From positions 7,632,001-7,696,000 of the forward strand of contig NC_064214.1 in assembly GCF_023101765.2 (NCBI RefSeq): DNA of 64,000 nucleotides. Direction: 5' to 3'. The position numbers and the translations under genes were made by a program. Shown piece by piece: positions 1 to 9,831 of the stretch. The notes beneath the pieces are model-generated. The model saw nothing but the letters and a program-made list of their open reading frames with translations. It did no database searches and was not told where the DNA came from. How positions within the stretch are numbered: the first letter of the stretch is position 1; every line of letters starts with the position of its first letter. Source of the DNA: Spodoptera frugiperda. Its lineage: Eukaryota > Arthropoda > Insecta > Lepidoptera > Noctuidae.

Positions 1-119
1 ATTTTTCAGACTTTAGAGGAAAAGGTTTTCGGTATAATATCTGAAAGAAAGGAAGTTCGCACTTAAAAAAGGAATTTTCTTTGCCATCTACTTTTACTTA
101 AGTCTAGCAATCCCTAAAA

Positions 120-257
120 CCACCTAATTATGAAAAATCCAATACAGAAAACCGCATCAAAATGGGTTCACCCAAACGCTAGATAATCGCGCACAAACAA
201 ACTTACATACATACAGATCAAACAGAGACCCTCCAATTTTTTAAAGTCGGTTAAAAA
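120..257 (+). repeat. LINE-type 3' end fragment
   Basis: Contains GATAATCGCG, then a run of CATAC units, then AAGTCGGTTAAAAA. This arrangement is a familiar 3' end of lepidopteran LINE-derived repeats. There is no coding sequence. The family name is not determinable by eye and the left boundary is uncertain. Confidence 0.4.
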
Positions 258-460
258 AGGAAAATGTCTATAAAGAATTACCGTTCAAGTCTGTAATGTC
301 TCTATGACCTTCATCCACAACCTTGACCTCTCCACGTCTTCATAAGCCGGTGATAATTTAAGCCAGACTGTCTAATTGATAATGATTAGGATTATCCCAG
401 GATCAGTGTCTGGGTACATGTTACGTGAGGTAGGCTATGATGCTTGTATCTAAGTGGTAG

Positions 461-744
461 TATTTTTTATGGAATAAGCTGGTAAACGAGCATACGGATC
501 ACCTGATGGTAAGCAATCGCCGCCGCCAATGGACACTTGAAACATCAGAGGCTTTACAAGTACGTAGCCAGCATTTTGGGGGTTAGGAATTTAGGGGTTG
601 TTGGGGAATCGGGGATTGGAAAGGAAGGTTGAAGAATGAAAGAATTGGGTCTCCGGTAACGTCACTCATACAGTGAAACACAGGTCGTGGTATCACTCCG
701 GTCGAGCCAGCCCACTCGTACCGAAACATGGCTCTCCCACACTT
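461..744 (+). repeat. SINE-A copy, internally deleted
   Basis: Runs from TTTTTTATGGAATAAGCTGG through GGATCACCTGATGGTAAGC and the GGGGAATCGGGGATTGG block to GCTCTCCCACACT. It belongs to the most abundant family here and is antisense to copies that begin GTGGGAGAGCC. The segment between GTGAAACACA and GTCGTGGTATC that other copies carry is missing, so it has a deletion of roughly 40 bp. Confidence 0.8.
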
Positions 745-2520
745 ACACAACCGCAAAGATGTCCGACAGACACTTTTATCCAAACTTCTTCAACTTAATT
801 TATATTCATCAATTTCGTTTTCCAATTACGTCATCAAATTCTGGACCAAACTGTTCAGCGTTTCCTAGTTCAGTATTTCTAAAGTGCTGACTCAGATTTC
901 ATTAGCAACGTTTCGAACTAAAGTTTTCAATGCAGTGCGCTCTCATTTAGCTAAAACCAACATAAGCTTCTTTGGTGATTCAAATTTAAATTAATTGAAT
1001 GTAAACAGAAAACAACATGTGCCCGTAGTATTTAGTTAATTGGAAATTATAATTTGATGTTCTGATGACAAAATAACAGTACTTACTTATTTGTTTTATG
1101 TTTATTCTGTTTGTGATTCTCTTGGGTCCTGAACTTAACTGTTTGCGACACGCACTTATTTGTAAATTGATGTTATTTTTATATGACATCATGTTATACC
1201 TATTAGAGACTAGCATTGAAGTGAAAATGAACCTTTTTTCCAGTTAGTATTAGAATTTTCCTCCATAAATCATATTTTGAAAAAAAAAAATCTGATTCGG
1301 TGCAGTCATTCGGTTAAGTTTAAATTACGTGCTTACAAACATATCAAAAATTCAGTTTTAAACCAAAGTTACGGACAAAATATATTCACTTTTTACCCAT
1401 CACATACCTAATGCTAGTTAGTTCCACAACTAATGACGCATATTACCAATCACCTAACTCATTGTTGTGTTCTAACGCAGCAGCCACAAATCCTAGCTAT
1501 CTAAAACTACTCAATCAACGACACAAGCATATTCTAATAATACTGCACCTACCACGAATACTTCGATAACAGATCTAGAATCTGCACAAAGAGCTCGCGA
1601 TAGCCGCGGCATGTAGCGGCCATAATTGTAGTCTCTTGCATGCTTTCTTTTTGCCGCTCGCTTAGTACTTGCAGACAGATTGCCTTGCTTTATAGACTGT
1701 TAGTCTGTGGAGATGTTTGTCTAATGTATTGTATTATTTATTTATTGGTAATTATGCTATTGAATCGTTGAAATGAGCTGTATTTATAAAGCTCTGCTGT
1801 AATCGCTCTATAGAGTTAGCATTGATTTTGTAACTCAAGACTTAGAAGTAGTTTCTGTTTTTTCCAGATATTTTCTGGTCTAGTTTAACCTCTCTTCGAA
1901 AATGATTACGAGAAGGGGCTTAATAATTAATCCTAGCCCCATTAGGCTGTTGATGTGATGTGATGCTGGAACACGGATCCACACGACACAAAATATTTTT
2001 CTATTGTTGTCTTAAATAACCACTCTCATATATAATATTAATCCCCTTAAAATCATTTTACACTAAACTATTCAAAGAGAGAGTAAACATATCAGTAAGA
2101 TCGCAACCACTAAAGACAAAAAAACAAAAACATCACTTGAAAATATCTTAAAAATCTAATCTTCATAACTAATTGCCGCACACGTTTCAAGAAACTGTAA
2201 CTCGTATTATTATTATTGTCAAAATAAATTTCCCGTTGATCAGATACGTCACGCGGTGATGTATCGAGATTATGGAACTACACGACTGTGACAAATACAC
2301 ACGCGATTCTGTTTTCAACTGTCTTACTGAGCCAGCGACGATTATTTACTAAAGATCAACTAAGATAGATAAATTGAGATACAGTATTTTTATTTTATAT
2401 ACTGAACGATCTTTTTAAGTTAATGAGTGACTTTTTTACACATGTGGCTGTAGTTAATTTTATAATTACAGCGAGTAAAAGTATATTATTTTATTATATT
2501 TGTTCAAAAGATACACTTTC
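745..2520. other. AT-rich non-coding DNA
   Basis: No supported gene. A short piece at 1941-1965 (TTAGGCTGTTGATGTGATG) matches the 3' tail of SINE-X in plus orientation and is probably a remnant. Nothing else is recognisable. Confidence 0.4.
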
Positions 2521-2668
2521 TTTGAGGAGGGAAAATGGTCCAATGACTTCTCCCGCCTTGGGCGAGGCGAGAAGGAGTGTCAGACTCTTACTTTCTAAAA
2601 CCACCCCGTTCCTTCTCCTGCTTTACGAGCCGGAGCACCGGTAACCAGCTAGGTAGTCCACAGCTCCG
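2521..2668 (+). repeat. SINE-B copy
   Basis: Shows ATGACTTCTCCCGCCTTGGG, then GTGTCAGACTCTTACT, then CCACCCCGTTCCTTCTCCTG, a GAGCCGGAG element and CACAGCTCCG. The same block order recurs at 7401, 25485 and, in minus orientation, at 3733, 34820, 48532 and 62461. Presumed SINE. The internal promoter is not obvious. Confidence 0.7.
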
Positions 2669-3314
2669 TCAAGATACACTGACGTACTAATACACAAATA
2701 GACTACATTGTTTTGTGAACGAAATCCGGACTTTTGCTAGGCTAGGTATACTTTTATGTTTAACTTCACTGACCAAACTCTATAGATTTTCAGACCACTT
2801 CTACTACTATATTTAAATCGAATCTAGTAAGAAAACTTTACCACTTGATTTCCATATTGGTATTAGCGATTACGTACCAGAAGACCAGAAAAGACCACAA
2901 AAGACCGCAAGGTTAAAGAGCCTTCAGATTTTAAGAACTAAAGAAACTTAGTAGACCATCGACTCACAAACTTAGATACAACAATTTTAATCCAATTAAT
3001 TGAATTCTAATTACGTAGTAATCAGCCATTTAAGTAATTACGTCACTAAGTAGGCGTGTGTGTAATTTTATAATTATCGTTGTATAAGTCTCGCTAATCC
3101 ATTACTTTTTAACTTATATCCACTACTGGTTATACGTTAAACAATCATCTTGCGTCATTCATTAGTGTTTCGTCTGTTATAAAGGTAATTTTTCATTTAA
3201 TCATAAAATATCTTTTAATAGCATCTTAATGTGTACATTAATAAGACATCTTCAAACGTTTTTGCTGAATAGGAACGATGACGTGGTATGAAAATTAAAA
3301 ATCTATTTAGTCCG

Positions 3315-3600
3315 TCAATTAGGTAATGACAAATTATTATACATGTATTTTTTTTATTTTCTCATAAGAAAACAATACTCAGATAAAACGAATCAAAGTT
3401 TAGGATTAGGAGCAAATACGTTATTACTACATATAAAACGTACTTAAAAGTGACGTCAAGCGATATTTCAAATCAATAACAACAAATATATTGCTGAAAC
3501 TATTCGTTTCCGTAAGAAAATGAAAAAATACGTGTCTAATGTTTTAAAATAATTTACCAGACGGCCATTAAAATAAAAATTAGTCATCTACACTAATAGG
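3315..3600 (+). repeat. Unclassified interspersed repeat R, copy 1
   Basis: Begins AGTCCGTCAATTAGGTAATGA, with TGACGTCAAGCGATATTT in the middle and a GTCATCTA motif near the end. The same motifs in the same order occur at 29738-29950. No reading frame and no clear termini, so the class is unknown. Confidence 0.5.
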
Positions 3601-3732
3601 GTTTGTTTGTTCAAGTAATTATATAGACTTTAGGGCGTGTCGTCTATCCACTAATTGCGTGCGATGTAGTTTTATTTTTAAAGGTAGCCAAATTTTCTAA
3701 CATTCATAAATGTGACATTATAGTTATACTAT

Positions 3733-3882
3733 ACCGGAGCTGCGGACTACCTAGCGGATTTACCGGGACTCCGGCTGGAAAAGCAGGAGAAGAAACGGGG
3801 TAGTTTTTAGTTAGTAAGAGTCTGACACACCCACTCGTCTCAGCCAAAGCGGGAAAAGTCATTGGATTTGCATCATTGGATG
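3733..3882 (-). repeat. SINE-B copy
   Basis: Reverse orientation of the 2521 copy: CCGGAGCTGCGGACTACCTA, GACTCCGGCT, AGGAGAAGAAACGGGGTAG, then AAGAGTCTGACAC. It is moderately diverged at the far end, where a short ATGATGATG-like run follows. Confidence 0.7.
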
Positions 3883-4554
3883 CATAAAGATGATGATGCA
3901 TATCAATAGAAACTCTCTTATTAAAGCTTACTCAAATATCAACCATAATAATTACACAATTAAGTTCATTTATGAATAATCAAACATAAATATAGCGAAC
4001 AAACACCCAAATGGCACAGAAAATTAAACTTTAACCATCTACATATAAAACACATATTCCCAAATTAAGTGGAAAATATTATACATAGCATGTACTGGAC
4101 GATAGTGTAGGGAATTCGACCGTCGGCTCTTGGATTATTTTCCCGTGGTGGCGTAAGTGAGTAATCTCATAATACAACGCCATCCCTCGGCCTTTACTTG
4201 CAAGGCTTCAGTTATACGCCGCTCGTTGTATCCATGTATCAAAATCTCCGAAATTGAGACTTGTAAATAATATTTTATGTCTAAAAGGGATGTTTTGCTT
4301 TTAAAATTGTATATTACTAACAAAATTTTGAGTATTACAAACTTTAGTCTGACTTCGTATTACTCTTAATCTTAATAAAATAGTTTACTCAATAGAGACT
4401 ATGACCTCTGAGTTTGTTTCGGCATTTCTTCTCAGAGTAGTCCATTAGGAAATACCGGCCTCATCTAGGTATTTAAGAGATTGACGTGTAAAAGAGTTAC
4501 ATTGTAACCTATTTGCAAAAATTAATATCATTTATCAATTACTTTAACTCTCAT
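3883..4554. other. AT-rich non-coding DNA
   Basis: No supported gene, RNA or repeat. Short reading frames here have no acceptor/donor context and no recognisable residues. Confidence 0.35.
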
Positions 4555-4635
4555 TTATAGCTACCTTATCCTTTAATGTAAACTTTATGAAAATCAGTTC
4601 AGTGGTTTCTGAGTTTATTGCTATTAGACATTCAA
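4555..4635 (-). repeat. Degraded LINE-like 3' fragment
   Basis: The stretch ATCAGTTCAGTGGTTTCTGA, with preceding TAGCTACCTTATCC, aligns by eye in order and orientation with 25140-25235 of the longer copy at 25023-25250. Highly diverged and probably old. Confidence 0.35.
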
Positions 4636-4956
4636 CCGCGCTGTCAAAGACACACATGTTTATAAATCTTCTGTAAATGAAATAAATTAGACAACCTGTA
4701 ATTACTTTAACAATAGTATCCAAAAACAAGCAGAACAGTTCAATTACTGAAACGTCGTTTCAAAAGGATTCTATTAATTAGAATTCAAACCCTAACATAT
4801 ACCCAAAGAGTTCAATTTCAATTACCTAATGTTCAGTTGAAGCTATTTTGAATTAACGTGTCAAGTTCTAAGTTAGTCGGATGCTTCAATCTTTATAATT
4901 ATAATTAAATGTCTAACATTCTGTCTCTCTGTCTCTCTTCAGAGTTTAACCACTGT

Positions 4957-5062
4957 ACTCAGAGTTATTTAATAGTTAACTCACTTAACTCTGTCCTAAG
5001 CAATTGTTTTCGGAACAAAATCGTTACTAAGGAATGGTTTACGTAATCATTAAATGTCTCTT
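4957..5062 (-). mobile_element. Foldback MITE M1, copy 1
   Basis: About 106 bp with inverted ends: ACTCAGAG...ATTTAATAG at the left and AATCATTAAATGTCTCT at the right. The core (CAATTGTTTTCGGAACAAAA, then ACTAAGGAAT) is the reverse complement of the core at 6537-6644. No transposase, so non-autonomous. Confidence 0.65.
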
Positions 5063-5690
5063 TTTCTCATTAGGTCGTTTTCCACATTAATTGACAATTT
5101 CTACGATAGGTCATCCAAAATCTCTTGCTTATCATTGCAACTCTGCAAACTTGGTCAATATATTATACTAACTTAACTTATTCAGTGTACTTTTTTCAGT
5201 AGCTAACTTTGATAAAATATAAATTATCGCGATTACTGATTAAAAATAACTGTTCTCTATACGAATGAACTACAACTTAACTGCAAAGAACTTAACTAAT
5301 AAGTAGATATACTATTACATAACTACTCTTTCAATATCTCTACATTGTCTTTCTATAAAGGAAAGAAATGATGACCATAATGAATGATCAAAGGCACGTT
5401 GCACATTACAAACATAGTTGCATTGTACCGCCAAATAATCGCGGCCGATGTTATCACCGCTTATCATTATGTCACGATAGATAACACGCTATATCTGTGC
5501 TAAACACTCAAATGCCAACTTTCTCGAGCAACCTTGAGATTATAATTTGCACTTTGTTTTTTAATTTCTGTGATAAGAATGGTCCACTACTATAATTTGG
5601 ACGAGATAGGATACATATTTTATTTGTCTTTGAAGCCAATAATCCATTATTGGATAATACATACTATTAGAAGTTTCAAGTTCGACTCCT
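5063..5690. other. AT-rich non-coding DNA
   Basis: Nothing supported in this stretch. Confidence 0.35.
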
Positions 5691-5855
5691 GTAATCAGTA
5701 CCCTTAGTACGATTTTACTTTACATTGAACGTAAACGAAACGAGAGCGCGTTCGGCGCTCTGATTGGTTGGTTCAATCGCACCGGTCAATCAGAGCGCCA
5801 AACGTTTTCGTTCAACTTCAACTTAAAATAAACTCGTACAAAGGGTACTGATTAC
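5691..5855. mobile_element. Foldback MITE M2, copy 1
   Basis: Terminal inverted repeats GTAATCAGTACCCTTAGTAC and, at the right, AAGGGTACTGATTAC. An inner inverted segment is built around GAGCGC..GGCGCTCTGATTGG and CCGGTCAATCAGAGCGCC. The same GCTCTGATTGG/CCAATCAGAGC core recurs at 22448, 28264 and 61967. No coding capacity. Confidence 0.75.
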
Positions 5856-6048
5856 TCTTGAATCAGCAAAAGTATTATTGGTCTTATAAATTTATTTTTA
5901 AACGTAGTAGGTAGGTACTTGACTGGTTAAATTCATATACTTTACTAAATCATATATTACACAATTATACACTTCTACAAAATTACTTCAGGATACAACA
6001 AAGTCCTTTTGAAAAACTTACTGTCGTACAAACTCAGAGTAGAGTTCT

Positions 6049-6142
6049 ACTGTAGAGACATTTGATGGTAAGTTAAACTATTCCTTAGTAACGATTTTGT
6101 TCCAAAAACAACTGGGTTAAGCAACCATTAAAGGTTCCGAGT
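6049..6142 (+). mobile_element. Foldback MITE M1, copy 2
   Basis: Ends ACTGTAGAGACATTTGATGG and AACCATTAAAGGTTCCGAGT, with core CCTTAGTAACGATTTTGTTC. Same orientation as the copy 400 bp downstream. Confidence 0.7.
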
Positions 6143-6536
6143 GCGACAGTTTTTTTCAACCGCCGAAAAACAAAAGAAGTCCTCAATTGCTACCATCTCA
6201 TAAAACTTTTAATAAAGAATTTTCTTCTAGCAAAGACCTTTTTGGCAATAGGCAGGCGGTCCTTATCTTGTCATAATAGTGGTAATATACGGGCGCGCCA
6301 TCACTCCTTGCGTATGAGTTATATTAACGCAATTCCTTATCATTTCCACCGTTTTTCTTGTATGAAATAGTATTTCTCTGTATCTTTTTTTTATCAATGT
6401 GTCTTTCTTCATTCGAGATTTTTTTGTCGTCATCTTGATTTTTTTGGGAGATTCTTTATTAATGTAGGCGTGGTTTTCCTAACTGTAATTTCTTGAAATT
6501 GGTAAAAAAGCGGCCACATTTTGTTTAATAACTGCC

Positions 6537-6644
6537 GCAGTCAGAGGTATTTAATGGTTGCTCAAACTTTCCTTAGTAACGATTTTGTTCTGAAAACAGT
6601 TGCTACGGACCGGGTTAAGTAACCATTAAATGTCTCTGAGTACG
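6537..6644 (+). mobile_element. Foldback MITE M1, copy 3
   Basis: Best preserved M1 in the region. The left end has TCAGAGGTATTTAATGG and the right end AACCATTAAATGTCTCTGAG, with core CCTTAGTAACGATTTTGTTC and GGGTTAAGTAACC. It can form one long stem-loop. Confidence 0.75.
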
Positions 6645-7218
6645 ACGCTAAGTCTGTCTATCGATCATTAACTTAGTACCTACTTATCATCAAGTTAAGA
6701 TTCTCGATGATAAAATCCACGGCAAAAATATTTTAGTAAAAATCAGACATCAGTATCCTTCCTATAATTTATTTTATCAAATGAAATTAATCTGAATTTG
6801 ACTTTATCATTCGTTTGAACCCTTATAATCCGTCGACTAATATCATGCGGCTCGGAACCCCCAAAAGGGGTTACCGACATTCCCGATATCCGCTGCGGTA
6901 ATGTCACATAAATTACAAAATGTCGGTTGACTTTACATTTTGTAAATCTACTATTGTGTTTTAATTTAAATTTAAATCTTTACATTCGAATTGATATTTT
7001 GTACTTTATGTGAATATTTTATAAGACTGATAAGTTTTCTGAGGTGCCTAATGACCTAATTCCTAAAGACTAAATAATAATACCTAAGAATTGAAAACTT
7101 TTATTTCTTAAAGTGTCATGTTGACCAAGTTATCGGTACAAAAGTGTTTTTATTGATACAAAACTGTTATCATTCCGCATCTCGTCCAAATCTGTTCAGC
7201 TAAACCTAGGCTATTTTG
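6645..7218. other. AT-rich non-coding DNA
   Basis: No supported feature. A small GC-richer patch at about 6847-6902 (GCGGCTCGGAACCCCC...) has no identifiable role. Confidence 0.35.
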
Positions 7219-7368
7219 TAACTTTCAATTCAAAAGATCGAAGTGAGCTCGATCGCATTCTCGCCTGTCGGTCGAGGACCGAAGTGAGTCCGGTCGAGAT
7301 CATTCTCACAACCAAATGACACGGCGGACTGCGATCGAGTTTATGTCGATCTTTCGAATTGAAGGTTA
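7219..7368. mobile_element. MITE M3 with about 38-bp inverted ends
   Basis: The left end TAACTTTCAATTCAAAAGAT and the reverse complement of the right end (TAACCTTCAATTCGAAAGAT) match at most positions, and both continue to CTCGATCGCA. The interior is a further small hairpin around GGTCGAGGACCGAAG. A single copy in this window. Non-coding. Confidence 0.65.
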
Positions 7369-7400
7369 GAGAATACCTACCCCAGCAGTAGATTCTATTC

Positions 7401-7555
7401 TTTTTTGAGTAAGCAAAATGATACAATGGCTTCTCCCGCCTTGGGCTAGGCGAGAGGTAGAGTCAACTCTTACTGACTAAAAAACCACCCAGTTCCTACT
7501 CCTGCTTTTCGAGCCGGAGCCCCAGTAACTCGGTAGGCAGTCCGCAGCTCCGGAG
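7401..7555 (+). repeat. SINE-B copy
   Basis: Contains ATGGCTTCTCCCGCCTTGGG, CTGACTAAAAAACCACCCAG, TTTCGAGCCGGAG and TCCGCAGCTCCGGAG. It lies just downstream of M3 and upstream of the RTE insertion. Confidence 0.75.
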
Positions 7556-7965
7556 TAGTTTCTATTCTTGGAATTTTGATAGGTTCAGGTGTGAAGGTAT
7601 GCATCATAATCGGCAGTCAATAACGGTTTCAGCGAACCACTTGAAGCTTCATCGACGCGTGGTGATAACACAGCACTTCACTTTACACAGCTATTATTGA
7701 CAATTATATTATTAAGTATAATATTTATGATGTGTATAGACATTAGACAATTATAATCCTATTAGAAGTCATATTCCTGTACGAATATTTTGCTAAAATA
7801 ATAATCATACTTTTTTTTAAATGTGTGTATTTTTAATTTATTAGAGTCATAAAATGTATTTTAATTAACTAAATTCGCTTAAATGAAAATTTTGGTCCTT
7901 TGGTCCGCCTACTATTTTTTGAAACGATGTTTTCTTTCTTTTACTTCTTCCAGTCAAAACGTATC

Positions 7966-9831
7966 TCATGTCAGCTCATCATCATCATCAGCCGAGAGAC
8001 GTCCACTGCTGAACAAAGGCCTCCCCTTGGTCCTCCACGTAGAACGACAAGCCGCCACCTGCATCCACTGGCTCCCCGCCACTCTGACGATGTCGTCGGT
8101 CCACCTAGTGGGAGGTCTGCCCACGCTGCGTCTTCCGGTCCGCGGTCGCCACTCAGTCACCTTCCTGGCCCAGCGGCCATCAGTCCTCCGAGCGACGTGG
8201 CCTGCCCATTGCCACTTCAGCCTGCATATTTTGAGAGCTATGTCTGTAACTCTTGTTCTTTGGCGAATTTCCATATTTCGGATTTTGTCGCGCAAAGATA
8301 CTCCGAGCATAGCTCTCTCCATCGCGCGCTGGGCGACTCTGAGCCTTTCTAAAAGGCCAGCAGTTAGGGACCATGTCTCGGTACCGTACGTCATCACTGG
8401 CAACACACACTGGTTGTACATCCTGGTCTTCAGACACTGCGGGATTTTTGACGAGAAGACTTCATGCAACTTCCCAAATGCTGCCCATCCGAGTTGGATT
8501 CTTCGAGCGACCTCTTTCTCGAAGTTGGACCTACCTAGCTGGATGATCTGACCCAGGTATGTGTAGTGGTCTACAACTTCGAGTATATCGTTCCCAACGA
8601 CAACCGGTATAGGTGCAACATGGACATTTGACATGATTTTCGTCTTGTCCATGTTCATTTTAAGGCCCACCTGTTGGGAAACGGTATTGAGGTCGCTGAG
8701 CATGGTGTTCAGCTCTTCCAGCGACTCTGCCATTACGACTATGTCATCGGCGAAACGGAGATGAGTGATGTATTCGCCATTAATGTTGATGCCGCGTCCG
8801 CTCCAGTCCAAGAGCTTAAAAACGTCCTCCAGTGCGTTCGTGAACAGTTTCGGAGATATAACGTCTCCCTGTCTCACGCCCTTCCGCAACTGGATTGGCC
8901 TCGTAGTCTCTTCCTGGAGTCGGATGCGCATGGTGGCGTTGTTATACAAACACTTCAAAACCTCGATGTATCTATAGTCGATGTGGCACCGCTGGAGAGA
9001 CTGCAGCACCGCCCAGGTTTCGATTGAATCGAAGGCTTTCTCATAGTCCACAAACGCCAAGCATAGTGGCAAGTTATACTCCTCGGTCTTCTGTATAATC
9101 TGCCGCAGCGTATGAATGTGGTCTATGGTACTGAAACCTTTTCGGAATCCGGCTTGTTCGGGAGGCTGGAAGTCATCAAGCCTGCGTTCGAGACGGTTCG
9201 TGATGACCCTCGAAAACAGCTTATACACATGGCTCAGAAGTGAGATAGGTCTGTAGTTCTTTAGCAGACAGTTGTCGCCTTTTTTAAAGAACAGAACCAC
9301 CACACTCCGTTGCCATGCTACCGGCGTGGTTCCCTCGAGTATGACGGAATTGAATAGCTTCTGGAGGACTAAAAGTATCGGTTTTCCACCCGCTCGCAGA
9401 AGTTCCGACGTGATTCCGTCATCGCCCGGCGCCTTGTTGTTTTTAAGCTGTTTGAGAGCCATCCTAATCTCGTACAGGCTGATGTCTGGGATATCCTCAG
9501 TGTAGTGCCGCGTCAGTTTAGCTCTTGGGTCCCGAGCTGTACCGACGATGGGTTGCCGTGTTGAGGTGTATAACTGTCCGTAAAACCTCTCGAGCTCTCC
9601 GAGGATCTCGGACTTCGACGAGATGACGCTGCCATCCTCGGTCTTCAGCCTCGTCATTTGGCTTTGCCCAACAGACGAATTCTTTGCGAAGACTTTTGAG
9701 CCCTTGTTTCGCTCAATTAAGTCTCTGACTCTTGCGGCGTTATAGGCCCGCAGGTCACGTCGCATGTATTTCGAGATTCGTCTATTGAGCTTGCCGTATT
9801 CAGACATATCGTCTGAAGACTGCAGCCTCAT
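7966..9831 (-). CDS. RTE reverse transcriptase (C-terminal part of the polyprotein)
   Basis: This frame codes for 621 residues from the first ATG and makes cDNA of the element's RNA at a nicked target. Visible RT landmarks are NNKAPG (131-136), NYRPISLL (192-199), QAGFRKG (226-232), the catalytic-palm VDYEKAFDS (261-269), RKGVRQGDVISP (316-327) and the active-site LRFADDIV (358-365), followed by the thumb and a C-terminal region with WQWAGHVARR. The same frame is open upstream of this ATG to about 9875, so the ATG at 9831 is not a natural start: it belongs to one polyprotein with the endonuclease at 9855-10961. The frame does not stop inside the element. It translates the GAT tail as a run of Asp and ends at a TGA in the host flank. 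All catalytic aspartates are present. Confidence 0.92.
   Translation of the reverse strand: MRLQSSDDMSEYGKLNRRISKYMRRDLRAYNAARVRDLIERNKGSKVFAKNSSVGQSQMTRLKTEDGSVISSKSEILGELERFYGQLYTSTRQPIVGTARDPRAKLTRHYTEDIPDISLYEIRMALKQLKNNKAPGDDGITSELLRAGGKPILLVLQKLFNSVILEGTTPVAWQRSVVVLFFKKGDNCLLKNYRPISLLSHVYKLFSRVITNRLERRLDDFQPPEQAGFRKGFSTIDHIHTLRQIIQKTEEYNLPLCLAFVDYEKAFDSIETWAVLQSLQRCHIDYRYIEVLKCLYNNATMRIRLQEETTRPIQLRKGVRQGDVISPKLFTNALEDVFKLLDWSGRGININGEYITHLRFADDIVVMAESLEELNTMLSDLNTVSQQVGLKMNMDKTKIMSNVHVAPIPVVVGNDILEVVDHYTYLGQIIQLGRSNFEKEVARRIQLGWAAFGKLHEVFSSKIPQCLKTRMYNQCVLPVMTYGTETWSLTAGLLERLRVAQRAMERAMLGVSLRDKIRNMEIRQRTRVTDIALKICRLKWQWAGHVARRTDGRWARKVTEWRPRTGRRSVGRPPTRWTDDIVRVAGSQWMQVAACRSTWRTKGRPLFSSGRLSADDDDELT
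7968..7976. repeat. RTE target-site duplication, 3' side
   Basis: ATGTCAGCT, identical to 11105-11113. On the coding strand it lies immediately after the GAT tail and supplies the stop codon of the reverse transcriptase frame. Confidence 0.85.

Noticed and set aside
7883..8551. A 222-codon plus-strand frame (and others at 8674-9027 and 10119-10448)
   Set aside because: Antisense shadows of the RTE endonuclease and reverse transcriptase genes; no recognisable domain.
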